DNA from: Micromonospora sp. WMMD1128
GTDB taxonomy: Bacteria; Actinomycetota; Actinomycetes; Mycobacteriales; Micromonosporaceae
Assembly (NCBI RefSeq): GCF_027497235.1
Contig: NZ_CP114902.1
Location: forward strand, 2,865,501 to 2,929,500
DNA: 64,000 nt
Reading direction: 5' to 3'
This document shows, piece by piece, positions 17,604-25,174 of this stretch (position 1 is the stretch's first letter; every line of letters starts with the position of its first letter). The notes under the pieces were generated by a model, which was not told the origin of the DNA, searched no databases, and saw nothing but the letters and a program-made list of their open reading frames with translations. Made by a program: the position numbers and the translations under genes.

Positions 17604-19178
17604 TCACGTCCCTTGGCGAATGTGAACGGGCCGATTCAGCCACCACGCCGCCGCTCGACGCGCAACCTCGGGTAACCGGGCATCGGTGGCCAACTGTCTC
17701 AGCGTCCCTTGGCGCTCTCTGAGGCCGAGGGCGTAGATGATGGCTTCGAGTACGGACAGCCCTTCAGGCACACGATGCGCAAGCCGTTGAACGACGCCCT
17801 CGACCGCCGCGTCGGATGGTCCGTTGCCGATGTGGCCACCGGCGTGCGCGGCGGAGACTCGTACTGCGGTCGGAAGATCTTCCGCGATGATCAAACGATC
17901 GATCAACCCTTGTTGGCGATCGTCGCCGAGGATCCGCAGTGAGTCGAGCACTGTCTCGGTCTTGGCCGGTTCATGTCGGGCGCGGCCGTTGGCGATCTCA
18001 TCTGCGAGAGCCCTGGCCAGTCCCGAGCGGTACGGGGTAGCCGCGAGCAGGAAGCGGGTGTACAGCCGTACGTCCAGCGAAGAATGGTGGAGTATGTCGT
18101 CCACCAAGAAGGGAAGGAACACATCAGCCCGGTCGATTCGGTGGAGCGTTGTCTCCGCCTCCGCTCTGTGTGCTATCCGCTCGGCCAGGTGACGCCGCCG
18201 ATCTGACCGGTCCTCCTGGACGCGGCCGCTGCTCCGGCTGTGTCTCGGGAACTGATCGTGATGCCGGTCCCGGTCCGCCAGCAGCGCGCTGGCAAGTTGT
18301 CCGGCCAGGTACTCGCTGTCCCGATCCGGGAGCATCTCCCTCGTCAAGTGGGTCAGCTCAATGATCTGTCTGTCGTTGAAGTGGCCGGCGTTCGTCTTCC
18401 GCGTCGCGGCAAGCAGTGCCCCGATCCTGGCCCGGCGGTGGGTCGGAGCCCTCAGTTGGGCGAGTACGTGCCGCGACGCGTCCGGATGGGCGGTTGCTTC
18501 GAGGGCACAGACTGTCTCGATGAAAACCTGGTTGTCGCGGTCTCGGGCCAGGCTCACGCAACTGTCGATAGCCGCAGGGCCTCCCGTCGGGTGGACCAGC
18601 AGCCGAGTGAGAGCCTCATGCCGTTGCAGCCACCCGATGCCGCCCGAGCCGATCATTTCGGCAAGCAACCGGTCGCTCATCTCCGACCATGCTCTTGACG
18701 GAACCAGTCGGATCGTCGGTTCGGTGATCAGTGCGGCGGTGAGCTCATCCCATTCCGCGCCGCTGAGCGGTGTCGCACTCAGGGCCATGTCGAGCAGGTG
18801 ATCGAGTCGTCCGGGAGGCTCCGCCGTTGCCCCGTCCCGACGCAGCGGAAGTTGTAGCGATGCGGCCGGAGCGGCGTACCGACGCAAGGTGTCCAGCGGT
18901 GCCACGAGAGTATTCGGTGCCAGGCACAGGAGTTCCTCATAGCGGCGGACAGCGGCGTGCGGCACTGGGGTGTGGCCGGATTCCCACCGGGACACCCGGC
19001 TCTCACTCACGCGCCCCCTCGTCCAGGAGCCACCATCGAAAGCTGCCACGAAGCGTGTGGCCGGATTGGCTTCCATCACCGGTGAGAGAACTCGATTCAC
19101 CCGCAGCAGCCAACCAATCGTCTGGGCGATGCCAGTGCGGCGCAACAAACCAGTTGACACCCTCAGTGACGGAGTCAT
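17604..19178 (-). CDS. XRE-family helix-turn-helix regulator with long helical C-terminal domain
   Basis: A 524-aa protein. The N-terminal region (about residues 10-90) reads as an XRE-type DNA-binding domain: TGIAQTIGWLLRVNRVLSP, then RVSESRVSRWESGHTPVP and YEELLCLAPNTL. The remaining 430 residues are alpha-helical with repeated short helical units (for example NRDNQVFIETVCALEATAHPD and ARAGGHIG-like stretches), resembling HEAT or TPR scaffolds in large actinobacterial XRE regulators. The ATG at 19178 precedes MTPSLRVSTGLLRR. Third-position GC is visibly lower than in neighbours, suggesting transfer. It lies directly upstream of the two secreted proteins in the same direction and may regulate them. 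Confidence 0.7.
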   Translation of the reverse strand: MTPSLRVSTGLLRRTGIAQTIGWLLRVNRVLSPVMEANPATRFVAAFDGGSWTRGRVSESRVSRWESGHTPVPHAAVRRYEELLCLAPNTLVAPLDTLRRYAAPAASLQLPLRRDGATAEPPGRLDHLLDMALSATPLSGAEWDELTAALITEPTIRLVPSRAWSEMSDRLLAEMIGSGGIGWLQRHEALTRLLVHPTGGPAAIDSCVSLARDRDNQVFIETVCALEATAHPDASRHVLAQLRAPTHRRARIGALLAATRKTNAGHFNDRQIIELTHLTREMLPDRDSEYLAGQLASALLADRDRHHDQFPRHSRSSGRVQEDRSDRRRHLAERIAHRAEAETTLHRIDRADVFLPFLVDDILHHSSLDVRLYTRFLLAATPYRSGLARALADEIANGRARHEPAKTETVLDSLRILGDDRQQGLIDRLIIAEDLPTAVRVSAAHAGGHIGNGPSDAAVEGVVQRLAHRVPEGLSVLEAIIYALGLRERQGTLRQLATDARLPEVARRAAAWWLNRPVHIRQGT

Positions 19179-19554
19179 GGCCTGAGAGTAGTGATTCTCG
19201 GTTGTCCGCGACAACGCGTCGCGGTGCGCCGAGCATCCCGGCACCCGGAGTGAGGAGGCCCGGCACATTCTCGGCCAGGGTGCTGCTGGTGCGGCGACAC
19301 GAGGAGACGCGGCGGACCGTGGCACTGGCCCGCACCGCCGACCGCGGGTTTGCGCCGGTCTGCTGCAGTGGCGGTGTGTCCGTTACCGACCATCCGCCGC
19401 CCGGCCCCGGGCCGAGGGGACACCACCGGTCCGGGATCGCCGTCCGGCGTGCGGAAGCGTCCGTTGCGCCGATGGACGGCAGCGTCGACGGGACCAGAAT
19501 GACCAGCGAGGCGGCCACCGACATCCGCCCCGGGAGCGCTGTGGGGTTCGTGGC
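19179..19554. other. Intergenic region between divergent XRE regulator and Ser/Thr kinase
   Basis: This 376-nt stretch holds no gene I can support. Short open frames exist on both strands but lack ribosome sites and family resemblance. The XRE-proximal end contains the partial palindrome GAGAGTAGTGATTCTC (19183-19198), the most AT-rich spot, and is the likely promoter or operator of the regulator. Promoters for both divergent genes must lie here. Confidence 0.4.
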
Positions 19555-21183
19555 ATGAGCGGCTGGCAGCTGTCCGGCTACACGCCGGTTCGTACGCTCG
19601 GCTCGGGGGCGTCGGGCAGTGTCGTGCTCGCCACCCACGACGTCACCGGCACCCCGGTTGCGATCAAGTACCTGGTCCGCGACCTCGGCGCCGACTCCTC
19701 CTTCCGCGCCGCCTTCCGGGACGAGGCCCGGCTGCTCGGTGAGGTCGACGACCCGCACGTCAGCCGGCTCTACGAGTATGTGGAGTCGTCGCACGGCGCG
19801 GCCATCGTGATGGAGTTGGTCGACGGCGTCTCGCTGCGGCAGATGCTGCGCGCGCACGGCCCGACCACACCCGAGGCGGCGTTGTGCGTGCTGAAGGGCT
19901 CGCTCGCCGGGCTCGCCGCCGCGCACGCCCACGGGGTGGTGCACCGCGACTACAAGCCGGAGAACGTGCTCGTCACCGGCGCCGGATCGAGCAAGCTCGC
20001 CGACTTCGGCATCGCCATGCCGATCGGCCAGGGCTCGGACACCACCGTCTCCGGCACGCCCCGCTACATGGCCCCGGAGCAGTGGACCGGCGCTCCCGCC
20101 AGCCCGGCCTGCGACATCTACGCCGCCACCGCCACGTTCTTCGAGTGCCTCACCGGGCAGCCCCCGTACCCGGGTCCGGGTCTGCTCTTCCTGCGCGACC
20201 AGCACGCCACCGCGCCGATCCCCACCGACCCGGCGCCCGCCGAGGTGCACGAGCTGCTGCGGCACGGCATGGCCAAACGCCCCGACGACCGGCCGCAACC
20301 GGCTCAGGTCTTCCTGGACCTGCTGGACCGGGTGGCCGGCGCCGGATACGGCCCGGAGTGGGAGGAGCGCGGGCTGCGCGAGCTGGCCCAACGGGCCGCC
20401 CTGCTCGCCGCGCTGTGGCCGTTTCCCGAACGGGCGGAGGGCGCGACCGCGCTGGCCAGCACCGCGCTCGGCACCACCGCCGTCCGGGGCGGCCTGTTCC
20501 GGCGGGGACGCAAGCGGGTAGTGCTGGCGGCCGGCGCCCTGGTCGCCGCCGTGCTGGTCGGCGGTGCCGGCTACAGCTACGCCTCCCGCGAGACCCCGGT
20601 CGCCGCCGATGCGCCCGGCGGCCCGACGCCGGCCGGTTCCGCCTCCACCGACCCGGCCACACCGGCCCCGACGGGTGCCGCGTCCCCGGCTGCCACCCCC
20701 ACCCCGTCCGCTCTGCCCACCCCGCCGGCGACCACGCCGGACGCGACCTGGGCGCCGACCCGACCCCCGGTACGCACCAGCGCGCCGACTCCCACCCCGT
20801 CGCGCAGCAGCGCGCCGCCGCCCCCGCGGGACGTCACCGCGCCGGTCGTCGGCGGCGTCGGCGCCGACCCCGGCGAGCTCGAACCGAAGGGCTGCCCGTT
20901 CGGCGTCCAGAGCAGCACCGTCACCGCCACCGTCACCGACGACCGCGACTCTCCGGCCGCCCTGAGGGTCACGTTCCGCTACACCCTCCAGGGCGCCACC
21001 GGGACGGTCCGGATGGCCGCCGCCGGGCGCGGCGTGTTCACCGGCACGCTCGGTCCGCTGGCCGCACCGAAGCAGAGCAGTCGCATCCCGATCCAGGTCA
21101 CCGCCGTCGACGCCGCCGGCAACACGGCCACGTCGGCGAAACCGGTGTACGTGACGCTCTACCACTACTGCACCCCCGGCTAG
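19555..21183 (+). CDS. Transmembrane Ser/Thr protein kinase (PknB-like) with extracytoplasmic Ig-like domain
   Basis: A 542-aa kinase. The catalytic domain (1-265) has the glycine loop GSGASGSV, Lys38 in VAIKYL, HRDYKPEN (Asp132), DFG (150-152) and the activation segment TTVSGTPRYMAPEQ with probable autophosphorylated Thr. One transmembrane helix (about 325-342, VVLAAGALVAAVLVGGAG) is followed by a Pro/Thr-rich linker and a C-terminal domain (about 440-542) with two Cys and beta strands like an Ig/BatA-type sensor. No PASTA repeats are present, so it is not a canonical PknB. It heads a run of three same-strand membrane genes whose proteins carry repeated Thr motifs. Confidence 0.9.
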   Translation: MSGWQLSGYTPVRTLGSGASGSVVLATHDVTGTPVAIKYLVRDLGADSSFRAAFRDEARLLGEVDDPHVSRLYEYVESSHGAAIVMELVDGVSLRQMLRAHGPTTPEAALCVLKGSLAGLAAAHAHGVVHRDYKPENVLVTGAGSSKLADFGIAMPIGQGSDTTVSGTPRYMAPEQWTGAPASPACDIYAATATFFECLTGQPPYPGPGLLFLRDQHATAPIPTDPAPAEVHELLRHGMAKRPDDRPQPAQVFLDLLDRVAGAGYGPEWEERGLRELAQRAALLAALWPFPERAEGATALASTALGTTAVRGGLFRRGRKRVVLAAGALVAAVLVGGAGYSYASRETPVAADAPGGPTPAGSASTDPATPAPTGAASPAATPTPSALPTPPATTPDATWAPTRPPVRTSAPTPTPSRSSAPPPPRDVTAPVVGGVGADPGELEPKGCPFGVQSSTVTATVTDDRDSPAALRVTFRYTLQGATGTVRMAAAGRGVFTGTLGPLAAPKQSSRIPIQVTAVDAAGNTATSAKPVYVTLYHYCTPG

Positions 21184-21236
21184 GAGTACGACGTGCCCGC
21201 TGCCCAGCACCGCAGCCCGGACCGGGGACGGCCGGC

Positions 21237-22187
21237 GTGACCCGGCCGGAGGAGCCCACCGAGGCCCTGCCCACCCATGCCCTGCCCACCGACCCGCCCC
21301 GGGACGAGCCCACCGTCCACCTCGTCCCGCCCCGGGACGAGCCCACCGTCCTCCTCGTCCCGCCCCGGCCCCCGGTCGACGCCGACGCCACCGCGCCCCT
21401 GACCGCCGGCCGCGCGTCGGAGCCGACCGTGCACCTCGCGCGCCCGACCGCCGGAGCCGCCACGACCGTGCACCTGACCGGCCCGGTCGGCGCGGAGCAG
21501 AACAAGCCGTCACGCGCCGGCGCTACGGAGCCGACAGCGCATCTGGGCCCACCGGGGCAGCCCGGCGGGCAGCCGACCGTCGCGTACCGGTCGACGGGCG
21601 CCGGACCGACCGTGCCGGGGGCGACCGTCGGGGCGTACCGGGAACCGACGGCGCGGGCGGTGAACGGCGGGTTCGGGCCCGCGCCCGGCGGTGAGCTGCG
21701 CTTCGGCCCGGGCGTGCCGGCGACGCCGCCGCCGGCCCCGGCCTGGCCGGTCGCGCCGCCGGCCCGCCCGCCGCGTCCGGTCTGGCGCCGGTTCGTCTCG
21801 GTGCTGTCCACAGTGCTCACCGCGGCGCTGCTGGTGGTGGTGGGGCTCTACCTGTGGCAGCGGCTGCGGCCGCTGGAGATCGAGCAGGTCTCGGTGGCGG
21901 TGCCCCGGCCGGCCGGGGTGGCCTGCGACGTGACCGTCGATGTGGTCGCCACGGTCCGCACGAACGGGCGGGCCGGGACCATCCGCTACCAGTGGTTCCG
22001 CTCGGACGCGCCGCCCGGCGCGCTGCTCTCCGAACGGGTCGGCAGCGGGCAGCGGACCACCATGCTCACCCTCAAGTGGACGTTCAGCGGGGTCGGCGCG
22101 ACCACCGGGACGGCCACCGTCAACATCGTCGAACCGTCGCCGGTGCAGGCCGGCACGCGCGTCAGCTACCGCTGCCCCGGCGGTTGA
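21237..22187 (+). CDS. Membrane protein with repeated Thr motifs and extracytoplasmic domain; candidate kinase substrate
   Basis: A 316-aa protein. Residues 1-175 are disordered, Pro-rich and carry repeated EPTVHL/TVHLT/EPTAHL/TVAYR motifs, including two nearly identical 11-residue units PRDEPTVHLVP. One membrane helix (about 188-207, VLSTVLTAALLVVVGLYLW) leads to a C-terminal beta-rich domain (IEQVSVAVPRPAGVACDVTVD...YRCPGG) with two Cys, similar in architecture to the kinase's own outer domain. The GTG at 21237 is 53 nt after the kinase stop. The repeated Thr sites facing the cytoplasm suggest multisite phosphorylation by the adjacent kinase; this is inference. I do not recognise a named family. 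Confidence 0.7.
   Translation: MTRPEEPTEALPTHALPTDPPRDEPTVHLVPPRDEPTVLLVPPRPPVDADATAPLTAGRASEPTVHLARPTAGAATTVHLTGPVGAEQNKPSRAGATEPTAHLGPPGQPGGQPTVAYRSTGAGPTVPGATVGAYREPTARAVNGGFGPAPGGELRFGPGVPATPPPAPAWPVAPPARPPRPVWRRFVSVLSTVLTAALLVVVGLYLWQRLRPLEIEQVSVAVPRPAGVACDVTVDVVATVRTNGRAGTIRYQWFRSDAPPGALLSERVGSGQRTTMLTLKWTFSGVGATTGTATVNIVEPSPVQAGTRVSYRCPGG
21300..21365 (+). repeat. Two tandem 33-bp in-frame repeats
   Basis: Units 21300-21332 and 21333-21365 differ at a single base visible in the comparison (CCAC versus CTCC context), encoding PRDEPTVHLVP then PRDEPTVLLVP. This is recent in-frame duplication inside the Thr-motif region of the membrane protein gene. Confidence 0.85.
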
Positions 22188-22259
22188 GCGTTTCCCTGCG
22201 CGCCGCTCAGGGTAGGCCCACCCGGAACTACCCCTGACCCCGTGCGTGGAGGCCCTTAG

Positions 22260-23390
22260 ATGAGAGACAACTTCAGCGACGCGGTGGGCGACGCGTTTCG
22301 TTCGGTAATGCTCTTCCTGCCCAAGGCGGTCGCGTTCGTCGCGATCCTGGTCGCCGGCTGGCTGATCGCCAAGGCGGTGCTGAAGCTGGTCGACAGGATC
22401 CTGGAGCGGTTGCACTTCGACCGGGCCGTGGAACGTGGCGGGATCAAGACCGCGCTGGCGCGCTCGAAGTACGACGCCAGCGACATCGTCGCCAAGCTCG
22501 CCTACTACGGGGTGCTGCTGGTGACGCTCCAGCTCGCGTTCGGCATCTGGGGGCCCAACCCGATCTCGGACCTGATCGCCGGCGTGGTCGCCTGGCTGCC
22601 CAAGGCGTTCGTCGCGATCGTCATCGTGGTGGTGGCCGCCGCCATCGCCCGCGCGGTGAAGGACATCATCTCCAGCGCCCTCGGCGGTCTCTCCTACGGC
22701 CGGGTGCTCGCAAACCTCGCCTCGGTGTTCATCCTCGGCCTCGGCGTCATCGCCGCGCTCAACCAGATCGGCGTCGCCACCGCGGTGACCACGCCGGTGC
22801 TGATCGCGGTGCTGGCCACCGTGGGCGGCATCCTGGTGGTGGGCGTCGGCGGCGGCCTGGTCCGGCCGATGCAGAGCCGCTGGGAGAGCTGGCTGAGCCG
22901 GGCCGAGGAGGAGTCCCGGGCCATCGCCACCCACGCCCGCGCCTACCAGGCCGGCCGGCGTGACCTGGAGACCCGGCTCGCCGCGGACCGCGAGGCCGAG
23001 CTGACGCAGCCGGTGACCCGGGACGCCGAGCCGACCCCGCAGGTGACGCGGGACGCCGAGGCGGACCGCACCCAGCCGGTTCCGGTGTACGCCGGCTCCG
23101 CCGAGCCGACCCAGCCGGTGCCGGCGCAGCAGGTGCCGGCGCAGACGACGCCGACGCAGGTCGGTGGCGACCCGGCGGTGGCGGCCGCTGGCGAGACCAC
23201 CCAGGTCATCCCGTCGCTCGCCGACTCCGAGCGCACCCAGCCGACTCAAAGCACCCAGCCGGCTCCGGGCGCTCAGCCGGCCGCCGGCACCGCGCCGGCC
23301 ACGCCGCGTCAGTCGACGGCCCAGCCGGCCGCGGAGAGCGAGACGACGATGGTCATCCCGCAGGCGGACGCGGAGAAGTTCCGCCGCTGA
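22260..23390 (+). CDS. MscS-like conserved TM-helix membrane protein with Thr-Gln-rich tail
   Basis: A 376-aa membrane protein. The N-terminal 210 residues contain about five helices with the conserved TM-helix repeat of MscS-like proteins (LPKAVAFVAILVAGWLIAKAVLKLVDRIL, and WLPKAFVAIVIVVVAAAIARAVKDII). The beta domain of true MscS channels is missing. The tail from about 235 is cytoplasmic or disordered and full of short motifs ELTQPV, RTQPVP, EPTQPVP, ETTQVIP, ERTQPTQ and ETTMVIP. TQVI/TTMVI-like threonines are typical actinobacterial kinase or FHA-binding sites. GGAGG at 22248-22252 supports the ATG at 22260. It lies downstream of the kinase on the same strand. Confidence 0.8.
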   Translation: MRDNFSDAVGDAFRSVMLFLPKAVAFVAILVAGWLIAKAVLKLVDRILERLHFDRAVERGGIKTALARSKYDASDIVAKLAYYGVLLVTLQLAFGIWGPNPISDLIAGVVAWLPKAFVAIVIVVVAAAIARAVKDIISSALGGLSYGRVLANLASVFILGLGVIAALNQIGVATAVTTPVLIAVLATVGGILVVGVGGGLVRPMQSRWESWLSRAEEESRAIATHARAYQAGRRDLETRLAADREAELTQPVTRDAEPTPQVTRDAEADRTQPVPVYAGSAEPTQPVPAQQVPAQTTPTQVGGDPAVAAAGETTQVIPSLADSERTQPTQSTQPAPGAQPAAGTAPATPRQSTAQPAAESETTMVIPQADAEKFRR

Positions 23391-23411
23391 GCCGACGGCG
23401 CACGAACCACC

Positions 23412-23439
23412 GGGGCGGGATCCAATCGGGTCCCGCCCC
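23412..23439 (+). terminator. Intrinsic terminator after the MscS-like gene
   Basis: A 9-bp stem (GGGGCGGGA 23412-23420 with TCCCGCCCC 23431-23439), extendable by three inner pairs (one a G-T wobble), lies 21 nt after the stop. It closes the kinase gene cluster. The rest of the 23394-23774 gap holds an inverted repeat (23544-23598) and no gene I can support. Confidence 0.7.
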
Positions 23440-23543
23440 AAGTGATCAAAAAGAATGCGTCATCGAAAGACTCGGCCCCGACGCAAGTCCTTGATCGCGC
23501 GAGACGTCGCCCGACGGCCAGCCGCAGCCGGAGGGAGGGCGTC

Positions 23544-23598
23544 GATCATGGAGTTGGCGGCCGCGGGGAGCGCTCTCGCAGCGGCCAACTCCATGATC
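23544..23598. repeat. Dispersed inverted repeat, GATCATGAAGTTGGCGG family, copy 1
   Basis: Arms GATCATGGAGTTGGC (23544-23558) and GCCAACTCCATGATC (23584-23598) are a perfect 15-bp inverted repeat with a 25-nt spacer. Related copies lie at 41617-41671, 47227-47281 and 59188-59242, always intergenic. Confidence 0.85.
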
Positions 23599-23774
23599 AG
23601 CAGGATCCCCGACGGCGTCGGCCCGCCTGACCGAGCCTGCCGTCAAGAGCGCGGTCCGGTTAGGATCGTCGGTATGACCTGGCGATGGTGACGCCCACCT
23701 GAACGACGAGCCCGCGGGCCGCCGCGGACACCCTGCACTCCGACCGGTGTCCGCTCCGACCCGTGGGAAGGCCC

Positions 23775-25142
23775 ATGCTCGTCGCTCCTGCCCGCGTGCC
23801 CGCGACCCGCCGACTGGCGGCGACCCTCTACGGCTACGCGTTCCTCACCGACCTCGTCCTGCTCTACCCGCTCTACGTGCTGCTGTTCGCCGACACCGGG
23901 CTGTCGGTCGGGCAGATCTCCTCGCTGTTCGTCCTCTGGTCGGCCGCCGGCATCCTGCTGGAGGTGCCCTCGGGGGCGTGGGCCGACGCGCTGTCCCGGC
24001 GACTGCTGCTCCGCCTCGCGCCGCTGCTCACGGCCGCCGGCTTCGCGCTCTGGGTGCTGCTGCCGTCCTACCCCGCGTTCGCCGTCGGGTTCCTGCTCTG
24101 GGGCGCCGGCGGCGCGTTGCGCTCCGGCGCGCTGGAGGCGCTCGTCTACACCGAGCTGGACCACCTCGGCGCGGCCGACAGGTACGCCCGGCTGATCGGC
24201 CGCACCCGCACCGCCGAGGTGCTCGGCGCGGTCGGCTCGGGGCTGCTCGCCGGGCCGGTGTTCGCGTTCGGTGGCTACCTCGCGGTCGGCGCCGCGAGCG
24301 TGCTGACCTGCCTGCTCGCCGCCGCCGTCGCGGCCCGCCTCCCGGAACGCCGGCCCACCGCCACGCCCGCGCCGGTGCCCGCCGCCACCGGGCCGGCGCC
24401 GGACGGGGCCGTGCCGGCTCTCGTTCGGCCCGCCTCTGGCGAGGCCGTGCCGGACGTCAGGCCCCCGTCTGGTGAGGCCGTGCCGGCCGGCGGGTCGGCC
24501 GCGCCGCCGCCGTCCGGCGGCGCCACGGGGGAGCAGCCGCCCGGCGAGCCCGGCTGGCGGGACCGCGTGCGCGGCGGACTGGCCGAGGTACGCGCCCACC
24601 GCGCCGTCCGGGCCGCCGTGCTGCTGGTCGCCGCCGTGGCCACGATCTGGGGTGGGCTCGACGAGTACACCGGGCTGCTGGCCCGCGACACCGGTGTCGC
24701 TGAGACGACCGTGCCACTGCTGCTCCTGCTGCTGTGGGGCGGGATGACCGCGGGTGGACTGCTCGCCCCGCTGGGCGAGCGGCTTTCCGACCGGGGGCAC
24801 GCCGGCCTGCTGGTCCTCGCGGCGACGGCGACGGCGGCCGGCGCGCTGCTGCGCCATCCCGCCGGGTTCCTGCTGCTGGCGGTCGCGTTCGCCGCGTTCC
24901 AACTCGCCACCGTGCTCGCCGACGTGCGGTTGCAGGCCCGGATCAGCGGCGACGCCCGGGCCACGGTCACGTCGCTGGCCGGGATGGCCACGGACCTGAC
25001 CACGGTGGCTTTCTACGGCGCGTACGGGCTGCTCGCCGGCGCGGTCGGCAACCCGGTCGCGTTCGCGGTGGCCGTGCTGCCGTACCTGCTGGTGGCGCTC
25101 TGGCTGTGCCCCGATCGGGCGGTGAATCAGGGGAAGAAGTAA
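23775..25142 (+). CDS. MFS transporter
   Basis: A major facilitator superfamily permease of 455 aa with about 12 membrane helices. The first half has ATLYGYAFLTDLVLLYPLYVLLFADTG and the loop GAWADALSRRLLLR of family type. A long cytoplasmic linker (about residues 195-265) contains repeated PSGEAVP-like units that are low-complexity and variable. The second half has GLDEYTGLLARDTGV. It may export or import a small molecule; the substrate is unknown. The ATG at 23775 follows GGAAGG; a GTG at 23763 is possible. It ends 32 nt before the transketolase gene. Confidence 0.85.
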   Translation: MLVAPARVPATRRLAATLYGYAFLTDLVLLYPLYVLLFADTGLSVGQISSLFVLWSAAGILLEVPSGAWADALSRRLLLRLAPLLTAAGFALWVLLPSYPAFAVGFLLWGAGGALRSGALEALVYTELDHLGAADRYARLIGRTRTAEVLGAVGSGLLAGPVFAFGGYLAVGAASVLTCLLAAAVAARLPERRPTATPAPVPAATGPAPDGAVPALVRPASGEAVPDVRPPSGEAVPAGGSAAPPPSGGATGEQPPGEPGWRDRVRGGLAEVRAHRAVRAAVLLVAAVATIWGGLDEYTGLLARDTGVAETTVPLLLLLLWGGMTAGGLLAPLGERLSDRGHAGLLVLAATATAAGALLRHPAGFLLLAVAFAAFQLATVLADVRLQARISGDARATVTSLAGMATDLTTVAFYGAYGLLAGAVGNPVAFAVAVLPYLLVALWLCPDRAVNQGKK

Positions 25143-25174
25143 CCAGAAGCGAGCATGCCACTACGGTGGGTCCG

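Noticed and set aside
19175..19426. Open frame upstream of the XRE regulator as a separate gene
   Set aside because: It lacks a ribosome site and domain resemblance and lies in the divergent promoter region.
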